Below, piece after piece: positions 24,698 through 32,109 of a DNA stretch of 33,317 nt (position 1 is the first letter of the stretch; every line of letters starts with the position of its first letter). Source of the stretch: Clostridiales bacterium UBA7001 (lineage in GTDB: Bacteria; Bacillota; Clostridia; TANB77; CAG-508); assembly GCA_002449785.1 (NCBI GenBank), contig DJXP01000054.1, positions 1 to 33,317 on the forward strand. Reading direction: 5' to 3'. The translations under genes were made by a program, and so were the position numbers. The notes under the pieces were generated by a model that saw nothing but the letters and a program-made list of their open reading frames with translations, made no database searches and had not been told where the DNA came from.

Positions 24698-25390
24698 ATG
24701 TCAAATATAGTTATAGGTATAGAAGGTTTGGTTGGAGCTGGAAAAACAAGTATATGTAGAGAGCTTATTAATATAATGCCAAACACAGTATTATTAAATG
24801 GTGGAAATTTATATAGAGCTATTGTTTATGCAATGATAAAAAATGGTGATAAACTGGAAGATCTGAAGAAAAAAGGTAATAATCTAGACATTAAAGAGAT
24901 GATGGATTATTTTAATATTAAAATAAAAATTGAAAATAAAGAAACAATGATATATATTGATAATGAAAAAGCTGATGAAGAAGTGCTTCAATCTAAAAAA
25001 GCTTCTCTTGCTGTTTCTACAATTGGTGGAACGGCTGATAATAAAAAGTTATTTGAATTTGCAAAAGATTTAATAAACAATTTAAAGAATAAGTATAATG
25101 TAATTGTTTCAGGAAGAAGTGTAATGAAAATATATCCAGATTGCGACTATCATTTTTTTATTATAGCGGATTTAGATGAGAGAGTAAAAAGAAAACAAAA
25201 ACAATATAATAATAAAGATAGTTATGATGATATAAAAGAAATGATAATAAAAAGAGATGAGCTTCAGGAAAAAGCAGGTTTTTACGAATATAGTAAAATA
25301 ACTCAAGAAATTGATGTAACTAAATGCTTAAGTGTTAAGGAGTCTACAAATCTTGTTTTGGAGAAAATAAAAATACTAGATTTGGTATAA
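24698..25390 (+). CDS. Cytidylate-kinase-like P-loop nucleotide kinase
   Basis: A 230-residue P-loop kinase. The Walker A GLVGAGKTS covers residues 10-18. NGGNLYRAIVYAM corresponds to the substrate-binding helix of CMP kinases (usually D-(S/T)-G-x-x-Y-R; here NGGNLYR). The insertion domain ends near VLQSKKASLAVSTIGG, and VSGRSVMKIYPDCDYHFFIIADLDERVKRK matches the GRD...FPDAD...F-x-A-s-x-E-x-R-x-x-R block of Cmk, with Asp of GRD changed to Ser. The changes suggest a divergent paralogue rather than the housekeeping Cmk; it may phosphorylate another nucleotide or small molecule. It stands alone behind its own promoter. Confidence 0.75.
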   Translation: MSNIVIGIEGLVGAGKTSICRELINIMPNTVLLNGGNLYRAIVYAMIKNGDKLEDLKKKGNNLDIKEMMDYFNIKIKIENKETMIYIDNEKADEEVLQSKKASLAVSTIGGTADNKKLFEFAKDLINNLKNKYNVIVSGRSVMKIYPDCDYHFFIIADLDERVKRKQKQYNNKDSYDDIKEMIIKRDELQEKAGFYEYSKITQEIDVTKCLSVKESTNLVLEKIKILDLV

Positions 25391-25411
25391 TTCAAGGAGA
25401 AAATATTTATT

Positions 25412-25440
25412 TCATATTAATATAATATCTTGCATATAAT
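25412..25440 (+). promoter_or_regulatory. Possible sigma-E-type (sporulation) promoter
   Basis: TCATATT at 25412-25418 and CATATAAT at 25433-25440 with a 14-nt spacer fit the mother-cell sigma-E consensus (KMATATT-N14-CATACAMT) with one mismatch. The same bases also read as a fair vegetative promoter (TTCATA-18-TATAAT), so the assignment is uncertain. The leader to the ATG at 25461 would be very short. Confidence 0.4.
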
Positions 25441-25460
25441 TTATCAAAAGGAGGTATAGT

Positions 25461-26015
25461 ATGTTTTATACAGGAAATGATAATTATATGCAGGATATTT
25501 ATTTTTATAATCAAAATCCTAATACATATCATGGTATTAATGGATTTCCCAATGGTGCTAATAATAATTATTGGGGGCAAAATGCATCTTATATAAATTC
25601 AAATATGATGCCAAATAATATTAATATGCTTTATCCAAGTATTTATAGAATTATAATGCCAGTAATTTTAAGAGTAATACAAAATAGTAATTATCAATTT
25701 ATAAATGAGGACATTTTAAATAATATGGTAGATACAGTTTATAATATTGTTGATGGTCAGATTGAATATACTGATGAAACTAATAATTCTAGCAACCAAT
25801 CTTCTAATAGTACTGTTGGAACAAATAATCAGACAACAAGAAATAATGAACAAAGAGCACAATCTTCAAATACTACTAATCAAACTAATAACAATAGAAA
25901 AGATAATCCTTTACTTAGAGATATTATTAAAATACTTATTTTAAGAGAATTGATGATGAGAAATCAGATGGTTCAACCTCAAATGTATAATCCTAATTAT
26001 AATATGAATTATTAA
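25461..26015 (+). CDS. Asn-rich conserved clostridial protein, possibly spore-associated
   Basis: A 184-residue protein with Asn/Tyr-rich ends. A folded core at about 57-100 reads LYPSIYRIIMPVILRVI, then ITED-like INEDILNNMVDTVYNIV. A long Asn/Ser/Thr linker follows (about 105-150), then NPLLRDIIKILILREL and a Met/Asn/Tyr tail. I associate the 'YPSIYRI..P.V...E(D/E)xxxNMVDxxY' and 'LRDxIKILILREL' blocks with clostridial hypothetical proteins, some near spore genes; this is recollection only. AAAGGAGG precedes the ATG. The composition resembles coat or exosporium proteins, and a possible sigma-E promoter lies upstream. No enzymatic motif is seen. Confidence 0.72.
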   Translation: MFYTGNDNYMQDIYFYNQNPNTYHGINGFPNGANNNYWGQNASYINSNMMPNNINMLYPSIYRIIMPVILRVIQNSNYQFINEDILNNMVDTVYNIVDGQIEYTDETNNSSNQSSNSTVGTNNQTTRNNEQRAQSSNTTNQTNNNRKDNPLLRDIIKILILRELMMRNQMVQPQMYNPNYNMNY

Positions 26016-26021
26016 AAATAT

Positions 26022-26057
26022 TAAATAAGCTATTATATTTAAATAATAGCTTATTTA
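26022..26057. terminator. Long hairpin after the Asn-rich gene
   Basis: Perfect 15-bp inverted repeat TAAATAAGCTATTAT / ATAATAGCTTATTTA with a 6-nt loop, not followed by a T-run. It lies next to the terminator at 26067-26096 and probably helps to end or protect the transcript. Confidence 0.6.
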
Positions 26058-26066
26058 AATATAATG

Positions 26067-26096
26067 AAAGGGACTTTTTTATAGTCCCTTTTTTTA
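26067..26096. terminator. Rho-independent terminator, usable from both sides
   Basis: 9-bp stem AAAGGGACT / AGTCCCTTT with a short loop and a following T-run. It stands between the plus-strand gene ending at 26015 and the minus-strand gene ending at 26120. Confidence 0.88.
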
Positions 26097-26119
26097 GTTT
26101 TAAAATTTTTATGTTAAAT

Positions 26120-26674
26120 TTAATAAATTACCGCAGTTGGAACATAAGCATCATCTGGAAGTGGAACAGTTGAATTTTCAGGCTTGTTTGCTTTTTCAAG
26201 TTTGTAGACATTAATTATTGGAATCTCTTGACCATTGTATTTACCTTTAGCAATTTCACCTTCAATTTCTACCCAAGAGTACGAATCAAATTCGCTAACA
26301 TTATTATATGAACATAGAAAACCAACAATTAATGTTTGATTATTTCCAATATCCATGTCTCTAGCAAGAACGAATCTATCATCAGAAAAATCGTTAATTC
26401 TATAAATATATCCTGAAAAAGAAATTTTTTGACCAATATATGTATCAATATTTTCATGTACTTCTTTTAATATATTTGTATAGTTTTCTGGTGTTATTTT
26501 TGCAATTCCAGATTCTGGTACCATATCCTCAATGTAAGTGGTTTCATTTTTTTCCATTTTGCTTAGAATGTTATATACTGATGCAACACTAATACTTAGA
26601 GCTATTAATATCATTAAACATAAAATAAATTTAATAATTGTTTTTTTATTAATTTTTAAATTGTAAATTATCAT
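26120..26674 (-). CDS. Membrane-anchored protein with DUF1980/YcgQ-like OB-fold domain
   Basis: A 184-residue protein with a basic N-terminus, one hydrophobic helix at about 15-33 (FILCLMILIALSISVASVY) and an exported domain. That domain reads YIGQKISFSGYIYRINDF, then RFVLARDMDIG, LIVGFLCSYN and SYSWVEIEGEIAKGKY, ending in a strand before KLEKANKPENS. This order matches the C-terminal domain of DUF1980/TIGR03943 proteins (YcgQ type), which are often encoded beside YcgR-type permeases, but the family's usual multi-helix N-terminal part and Cys-Cys motif are missing. TAAGGAG precedes the start. Single gene, convergent with its neighbour. Function unknown. Confidence 0.72.
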   Translation of the reverse strand: MIIYNLKINKKTIIKFILCLMILIALSISVASVYNILSKMEKNETTYIEDMVPESGIAKITPENYTNILKEVHENIDTYIGQKISFSGYIYRINDFSDDRFVLARDMDIGNNQTLIVGFLCSYNNVSEFDSYSWVEIEGEIAKGKYNGQEIPIINVYKLEKANKPENSTVPLPDDAYVPTAVIY

Positions 26675-26817
26675 TTTAAATCTCCTTAGTTAAAATATTA
26701 TTTATAAATATTATTCAAAGACTGTTAAATTATTCTATTTAATTATAGTATTATAAATAGACTTTAAAACTATAGAATATTATTAGTGTAGTTCCGTTTA
26801 TATTCATAATTTATAAC

Positions 26818-26846
26818 TTGCCAAATCATATAAATAGTGATATATT
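26818..26846 (+). promoter_or_regulatory. Promoter of secA
   Basis: TTGCCA at 26818-26823 and TATATT at 26841-26846, spacer 17 nt, about 32 nt before the start codon. The rest of 26675-26817 is A/T-rich and I see no other element in it. Confidence 0.6.
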
Positions 26847-26877
26847 ATAAAAATAGTAAATTATATTGGAGGAACAA

Positions 26878-29649
26878 ATGGGAATTTTTAGCAAAATATT
26901 TGGAACATATAGTGAAAAAGAAGTAAAAAGGGTTATGCCTATTGTTGAGAAAATAAATAGTTTAGAACCTGATATGGAAAAACTATCAGATAAAGAACTA
27001 AGAGATAAAACAGATTACTTTAAAAAAGAGTTATCAGAAGGCAAAACATTAGATGATATTTTACCTGAAGCTTTTGCAGTTGTAAGAGAAGCATCTAAAA
27101 GAGTTTTGGGAATGAGACATTTTGATGTACAGCTTATAGGTGGAATTATACTTCACCAAGGACGTATTTCTGAAATGAAAACAGGTGAAGGAAAAACGCT
27201 TGTTGCAACACTTCCGGTTTATTTAAATGCTCTTACAGGTAAAGGAGTTCATGTTATTACTGTAAATGAATATCTAGCCAAAAGAGATAGTGAATGGATG
27301 GGGAAAGTTTATAGATTTTTAGGTTTATCTGTCGGACTTATTTATGGTAGAATGCCACATGAGGAAAAACAAGAAGCTTATAATTCTGATATAACATATG
27401 GAACAAACAATGAATTTGGTTTTGATTATTTAAGAGATAATATGGTTATACATAAGGAAGATATGGTTCAACGTGAATTAAATTATGCAATCGTAGACGA
27501 AATCGATAGCATCTTAATTGATGAGGCACGTACACCACTTATTATTTCAGGTAGAGGAAGTAAGTCTTCAGATTTATATAAAAAGGCAGATAGTTTCGTA
27601 AGAAGATTAAAAGCTAAAGTTATAATTGAAGAAGATGTAAAAGATGAAGAACAACTAGAAGATAATGAAAAATATGATTATATTGTAGATTTGAAAGCAA
27701 AATCTGCAACACTAACTCAAAAAGGTATTGAAAAAGCAGAAAGAGATTTTGGATTAGAGAATCTTAATGACCTAGAAAATTCTGATATTGTTCATAATAT
27801 TAATGAAGCATTAAAAGCACATGGCATTATGAAAAGAGATATCGATTATATAGTTAAAGATGGAGAAGTTTTAATTGTAGATGAGTTTACTGGTCGTATT
27901 ATGTATGGTAGAAGATATAATGGTGGACTTCATCAAGCAATAGAAGCTAAAGAAGGTGTTAAGATTGCTGATGAGTCTAAAACCTTAGCAACTATTACAT
28001 TCCAAAATTATTTTAGAATGTATGCAAAACTAGCTGGTATGACAGGTACTGCTATGACAGAAGAAGATGAATTTAGAGAAATATATAATCTAGATGTTAT
28101 AGAAATACCAACAAATAAGCCATTAATTAGAAAAGACCAAACAGATATAATATATAAAAATGAAGCAGGAAAGTTTAGAGCTGTAATTGAAGATATAAAG
28201 AGTTCACATGAAAAAGGTCAACCAGTTTTAGTTGGTACTGTTTCAATAGAAAAATCTGAAGCAATAAGTAAACTTTTATCTAAAGAAGGCATTAAACATG
28301 AAGTATTAAATGCTAAAAACCATGAAAAAGAAGCTGAAATTATTGCTCAAGCTGGTAAATATGGTGCTGTTACAATTGCAACTAACATGGCAGGACGTGG
28401 TACTGATATTATGCTTGGTGGAAATAGTGAATATTTAGCAAAACAAGAAATGAGAAAGCAAAAATATACTGAAAGTTTAATAGAACAAGCTACTGCATTT
28501 AATGAAACAGATGATGAAGAAATACTAGAAGCTAGGAAGAAATTTAAAGAATTAGAAAATAAATTTGATGAAGAAATTAAAGATGAAAAAGAAAAAGTTT
28601 TACAGGCTGGTGGACTAAAAATTATAGGTACTGAAAGACATGAATCAAGAAGAATTGATAATCAGCTTCGTGGTCGTAGTGGACGTCAGGGAGATCCTGG
28701 TGAATCCAGATTTTACTTAGCATTAGATGATGACCTTTTAAAAATATTTGGTGGTGATATGATAACTAGGATATTTGAAAAAGGAAATGTTCCAGAAGAT
28801 ATGCCAATTGAAGTTGGACTAGTTGCTAAAACTATAGAAAATGCTCAAAGTAAAGTTGAAGGAAGAAACTTTTCAATAAGAAAACATATTTTAAGCTATG
28901 ATGATGTTATGAATATTCAAAGAGATATTATTTATTCTCAAAGAAGAAAAGTTTTAGATGGTGAAAATGTTAGAGATAACATTTTAGATATGATAGACTC
29001 ATCAGTTGAAATGATTGTAGATACTTATAGACAGGAAATAGATAGTCATAAAGTTAACAAAGAAGCATTAGAGAATGAAATCAGAACAACTTTAAATATT
29101 AATAATGTTGAAAATTTTGATTCTTCTAATAAACTATTAGAAGAACTAACTGAAAAAGCACACAAGATATATGAAGATAAAGAAAAAGAAATAGGCGAAC
29201 CAATAAGAGAGCTTGAAAGAGTTGTTCTTTTGAAAGTAGTTGATGATAAATGGATGGATCATATTGACAATATGGATGAACTGAAAAATGGTATTGGTCT
29301 TCGTGCATATGGTCAAAAAGACCCAGTTGTTCAATATAGGTTTGAAGGTGGAGAAATGTTTGACGAAATGGTTTCTCAAATTAAGCTAGATGTTACTAAA
29401 ATAATGCTTCATATAGTAAAAGCAGAAAACAATATGAAACGAGAATCTAGAATTAGTATTACTAGTGAAGGACTAGATAGCTCTACTATGAATTCAATGA
29501 ATGTTGAAGGGGAAACTAATGCACCTAAGGCAAATCAAACTGAAAAAATGCAACCAATAAGAAATGAAGGACCAAAAGTAGGAAGGAATGACCCATGTCC
29601 ATGTGGAAGTGGTAAGAAATATAAAAATTGCTGTGGTAGAAACGCGTAA
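26878..29649 (+). CDS. secA: Preprotein translocase ATPase SecA
   Basis: A 923-residue SecA, the motor that drives unfolded secretory proteins through SecYEG. Walker A GEGKT lies at 103-107 (Lys106). DEIDSILIDEAR carries the DEAD-type Walker B. The preprotein cross-linking region, GTNNEFGFDYLRDNM, NMAGRGTDIMLGG and QLRGRSGRQGDPG are present. The C-terminus has the zinc-binding, SecB/lipid-contacting tail DPCPCGSGKKYKNCC with three Cys plus Cys. I use ATG 26878: the in-frame TTG at 26866 is part of the TTGGAGGA ribosome site. In many Firmicutes prfB follows secA; here a recombinase module follows instead, and prfB is not in the window. Confidence 0.98.
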   Translation: MGIFSKIFGTYSEKEVKRVMPIVEKINSLEPDMEKLSDKELRDKTDYFKKELSEGKTLDDILPEAFAVVREASKRVLGMRHFDVQLIGGIILHQGRISEMKTGEGKTLVATLPVYLNALTGKGVHVITVNEYLAKRDSEWMGKVYRFLGLSVGLIYGRMPHEEKQEAYNSDITYGTNNEFGFDYLRDNMVIHKEDMVQRELNYAIVDEIDSILIDEARTPLIISGRGSKSSDLYKKADSFVRRLKAKVIIEEDVKDEEQLEDNEKYDYIVDLKAKSATLTQKGIEKAERDFGLENLNDLENSDIVHNINEALKAHGIMKRDIDYIVKDGEVLIVDEFTGRIMYGRRYNGGLHQAIEAKEGVKIADESKTLATITFQNYFRMYAKLAGMTGTAMTEEDEFREIYNLDVIEIPTNKPLIRKDQTDIIYKNEAGKFRAVIEDIKSSHEKGQPVLVGTVSIEKSEAISKLLSKEGIKHEVLNAKNHEKEAEIIAQAGKYGAVTIATNMAGRGTDIMLGGNSEYLAKQEMRKQKYTESLIEQATAFNETDDEEILEARKKFKELENKFDEEIKDEKEKVLQAGGLKIIGTERHESRRIDNQLRGRSGRQGDPGESRFYLALDDDLLKIFGGDMITRIFEKGNVPEDMPIEVGLVAKTIENAQSKVEGRNFSIRKHILSYDDVMNIQRDIIYSQRRKVLDGENVRDNILDMIDSSVEMIVDTYRQEIDSHKVNKEALENEIRTTLNINNVENFDSSNKLLEELTEKAHKIYEDKEKEIGEPIRELERVVLLKVVDDKWMDHIDNMDELKNGIGLRAYGQKDPVVQYRFEGGEMFDEMVSQIKLDVTKIMLHIVKAENNMKRESRISITSEGLDSSTMNSMNVEGETNAPKANQTEKMQPIRNEGPKVGRNDPCPCGSGKKYKNCCGRNA

Positions 29650-29688
29650 AATCAATACTTTCAGAGATTAGATAAATTTACATAAATA

Positions 29689-29804
29689 TGAAAACAACCC
29701 AAATTGTTTGCATTTTGTTTGCAAATTGTTTTCATAGAAGTAAATAAAAACTCTGAAACTATCTAAAATAAAGACTTTGCAGGTTGCAAACAAACTGAAA
29801 ACAA
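29689..29804. promoter_or_regulatory. Six arm-type 9-bp sites upstream of the recombinase
   Basis: The motif TG(A/C)AAACAA occurs at 29689-29697, 29785-29793 and 29796-29804. Its complement TTGTTT(G/T)CA occurs at 29704-29712, 29715-29723 and 29726-29734. Neighbouring copies are spaced exactly 11 bp (29704/29715/29726 and 29785/29796), i.e. on one face of the helix. Such groups bind the N-terminal arm domain of tyrosine recombinases (as DR2 repeats do in Tn916). TTTCAGAG at 29659 and its complement CTCTGAAA at 29751 flank the left group and may be core-type sites. Confidence 0.7.
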
Positions 29805-29808
29805 ATAT

Positions 29809-29843
29809 AAAAAGTGTTATCATTCGTGGTAACACTTTTTTGT
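29809..29843 (+). terminator. Terminator upstream of the recombinase gene
   Basis: 11-bp stem AAAAAGTGTTA / TAACACTTTTT with a 10-nt loop and a T-run. It probably stops transcripts from secA before they reach the recombinase gene. Confidence 0.85.
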
Positions 29844-29846
29844 TTA

Positions 29847-29873
29847 CCTTCGTGGAAGGAGGTATAAATGTAA
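29847..29873 (+). promoter_or_regulatory. Translation-control region: hairpin over ribosome site and ATG-TAA mini-ORF
   Basis: CCTTC (29847-29851) pairs with GAAGG (29855-29859) around a 3-nt loop and covers part of AAGGAGGT (29856-29863). The first ATG after it (29868-29870, 5 nt beyond GGAGG) is directly followed by TAA (29871-29873). The recombinase ATG at 29875 lies 12 nt from GGAGG, so the mini-ORF takes the better position. Confidence 0.55.
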
Positions 29874-29874
29874 A

Positions 29875-31146
29875 ATGTCGAATGTAACAATTCAAAAAAG
29901 AGGCAAATACTATCAATATAAGTTTGAAACTGCCAAGATTGATGGTAAAAGAAAATTTGCAAGTAAGTCTGGTTTTAGGACTAAGACTGAAGCAGAAAAG
30001 GAGGGAATAAAAGCTTTTAATGAATATATGAATACTGGTCATGATTTTACACCAAGCGATATGAGTTATTCGGATTTATTAGATTATTGGTTAGAAAAAC
30101 ATTGTCATATTAATCTCAAATATCACACCATAGAAGCATATAGTAGCATTGCAAAAAATCATATAAAACCTAATATTGGTCATTATAAAATTTCTCAAAT
30201 AACTAGAAGTACATTACAAGATTTTATAAACAAAATGTATGTAGATAAATCTTTCAGCAAAAACTTTCTTAACAATATAAAGAAAGTAATCAAAGGCTCA
30301 TTTACTTTTGCTTATGAGAATGATTTTATAAAAGTAAATCCAGCTATTGGAATTAAATTACCTAAATATGATATTCCTCCAGAAGATCCTGCACATATTT
30401 TAACAAATGAAGAAATTAACTTAATACTTAATAGGTTTAAGAATAATCATTGTGTATATTATGCATTCTTAACTGCATATTGCACAGGACTTCGTATTGC
30501 AGAAGTATTTGCACTTACTTGGAATGATATAGATTTTAGAAATAAAACTATTTCAGTAAATAAAAACATACTAAAAAAGAATCAAGTTGGTGCAACAAAG
30601 AAAAGACACATAAGTGGGAACTCAACAACAGTATGGTATTTTGGAACTTGCAAGACTCAAACAAGTTATAGAACTATTACTATTGGAGAAACTTTATTAA
30701 ATGCTTTAAAAGAGTATAAAAGAGAACAAGTAGAAAATAAAAAGAATTATGGAGATGCATATATGAAACATTATAAAAAAGTTGTTATAAATCCATATAA
30801 TAATAAGCAAGAAATAAAAATATTAAATGCTTATGCAGAAATACCAATACATTTAGATGAAGTGGATTTTGTATTTGTAAAGAAAAATGGTGTATATGAA
30901 GGTACAGATAGCTGTAAATACCCATTTAAAGTTATACATTATGAATTAGGTATTCCTTGTAGATTTCATGATTTTAGAGATACACACGCAACAAAGTTAA
31001 TAGAATCTGGAGCAGATATTAAGGCTGTTTCAAAAAGATTAGGACATAGAAATATTGATTTTACTTATAACATATATGTAAGAGTAACACAAAAAATGGA
31101 AAATGAAACAGCTGATAAATTTGAAGAAATATGTAGTAGTTTATAG
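29875..31146 (+). CDS. Tyrosine recombinase (integrase) of a transposon/ICE-type element
   Basis: A 423-residue phage/Tn916-type integrase. Residues ~1-50 form the arm-DNA-binding domain (VTIQKRGKYYQYKFE), ~60-150 the SAM-like core-binding domain (SYSDLLDYWLEKHCH on), and ~165-423 the catalytic domain. The active-site set is complete: Arg207 in GLRIAEV, His365 and Arg368 in FHDFRDTHA, His391 in LGHRN, and nucleophile Tyr401 in NIYVRV. Several candidate arm sites lie just upstream and tnpV follows 12 nt after the stop, as in small integrative elements. The start at 29875 is forced by the ATG-TAA just before it. It should be active as far as sequence shows. Confidence 0.95.
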   Translation: MSNVTIQKRGKYYQYKFETAKIDGKRKFASKSGFRTKTEAEKEGIKAFNEYMNTGHDFTPSDMSYSDLLDYWLEKHCHINLKYHTIEAYSSIAKNHIKPNIGHYKISQITRSTLQDFINKMYVDKSFSKNFLNNIKKVIKGSFTFAYENDFIKVNPAIGIKLPKYDIPPEDPAHILTNEEINLILNRFKNNHCVYYAFLTAYCTGLRIAEVFALTWNDIDFRNKTISVNKNILKKNQVGATKKRHISGNSTTVWYFGTCKTQTSYRTITIGETLLNALKEYKREQVENKKNYGDAYMKHYKKVVINPYNNKQEIKILNAYAEIPIHLDEVDFVFVKKNGVYEGTDSCKYPFKVIHYELGIPCRFHDFRDTHATKLIESGADIKAVSKRLGHRNIDFTYNIYVRVTQKMENETADKFEEICSSL

Positions 31147-31158
31147 GAGGATAAAAAT

Positions 31159-31548
31159 ATGAATAATAAATTAAAAGATACAATTATAGATGAGAAAACA
31201 GGAATAGAATACCATTTAGAAGGAGATTACTATATGCCTAATCTAACTTTACCAAAACAAGAAAAAATCATTCTTAATAAATATGGAAGAATGAGATTAA
31301 ACTATTTGAAAGAACATAAAAAAGCTGAATATTCAATTATGTTATTAGATGGTACATTAAATGCACATTTGAAAGAAATTCAAGGAACAGCTCAAAATAG
31401 AATTGAACAGATAATAAACAAACTAAAAGCAGAAAGCGATTTAACTGAAGAAATGAAAGATACAGATATTCTTTATTGGGTTGGCACAATGAATGCTATT
31501 AAGAATCAAGCTGAAGAGATAGTGTTTAACGAATTAATATATGTGTAG
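31159..31548 (+). CDS. tnpV: TnpV-family transposon-encoded protein
   Basis: A 129-residue protein matching TnpV: DEKTGIEYHLEGDYYMPNL, a KYGRMRLNYLKEHKKAEY helix, LLDGTLNAHLKEI, and the ending MNAIKNQAEEIVFNELIY are all typical. TnpV proteins are carried by Tn4451-type and other clostridial mobile elements; their job is not settled and an excision-factor role has been suggested. AGGAGG precedes the ATG. It lies between the recombinase and another small gene in one operon, confirming that this is mobile DNA. Confidence 0.9.
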   Translation: MNNKLKDTIIDEKTGIEYHLEGDYYMPNLTLPKQEKIILNKYGRMRLNYLKEHKKAEYSIMLLDGTLNAHLKEIQGTAQNRIEQIINKLKAESDLTEEMKDTDILYWVGTMNAIKNQAEEIVFNELIYV

Positions 31549-31560
31549 GAGGAATGTAAT

Positions 31561-31842
31561 ATGAATAATTTAAGAGAAGTTAAAGATGATTTATTAAAAG
31601 AATGGATAGAATTTAGAGAAGAAACTGCATTTTGTGAGATGACACAACAAGACAAGAAATATTGTATTTGTTTCGAAGAGATTGCTGAAAAAATTCTCAA
31701 AAATGTTCCTGAACAGAATAAGAAATTTGTTCAAAAGGAATTAGAACAACTGGAAAGAAATTTTATGGATTATTTATATTATTGGAATGAAAAGTATTAT
31801 AGAAATGGTTTTGCAGATGTAATTGAGTTATTTAAAATGTAA
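31561..31842 (+). CDS. Small helical protein of the mobile module (DUF6809-like?)
   Basis: A 93-residue, mostly helical, charged protein: LREVKDDLLKEWIEFREETA, then an EIAEKILKNVPEQNKKF helix, ELEQLERNFMDYLYYW and NEKYYRNGFADVIELFKM. The final 'Y..GF..x.EL' pattern reminds me of DUF6809-like small proteins seen in phages and conjugative elements, without certainty. GGAGG lies before the ATG and the gap to tnpV is 12 nt, so it is the third gene of the element operon. No function is known. Confidence 0.7.
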   Translation: MNNLREVKDDLLKEWIEFREETAFCEMTQQDKKYCICFEEIAEKILKNVPEQNKKFVQKELEQLERNFMDYLYYWNEKYYRNGFADVIELFKM

Positions 31843-31848
31843 GATAAC

Positions 31849-31888
31849 AAGCTGTATTGAATAAATATTCTTTACAGCTTATATTTTT
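31849..31888 (+). terminator. Terminator after the mobile-module operon
   Basis: 8-bp stem AAGCTGTA / TACAGCTT with a 16-nt loop, then ATATTTTTT. Confidence 0.65.
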
Positions 31889-31898
31889 TGTTAATTTA

Positions 31899-31927
31899 TT
31901 GTAAAAAAATCATAAGATTGATATAAT
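31899..31927 (+). promoter_or_regulatory. Promoter with a long structured leader before the MBL-fold gene
   Basis: TTGTAA at 31899-31904 and TATAAT at 31922-31927, spacer 17 nt. The leader (about 31934-32109) contains AAGATA (31935) and AGTAAGTT (31944), complementary to TATCTT (32021) and AACTTACT (32003), so two nested helices could close around a very A/T-rich loop. A second TATAAT lies at 32066-32071 without a good -35 box. Confidence 0.55.
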
Positions 31928-32109
31928 AGGGTGCAAGATAAATAGTAAGTTATCGCTCGGATAAAAAAATTTTTTTCTACTAAAAACAATAAAATACAAT
32001 AAAACTTACTTTTAAGAAAGTATCTTACAAAAAAGTGCGTTCTTCCATTTTCAATAGAACCGATATATAATAAGGTTGTTCAAAAAAATAAAATATATGG
32101 AGGTTAAAA

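Noticed and set aside
29667..31942. AGATAAAT occurring at about 29670 and 31936 as attachment-site repeats of the recombinase module
   Set aside because: An eight-base match in such A/T-rich DNA is expected by chance; it does not coincide with other end features.
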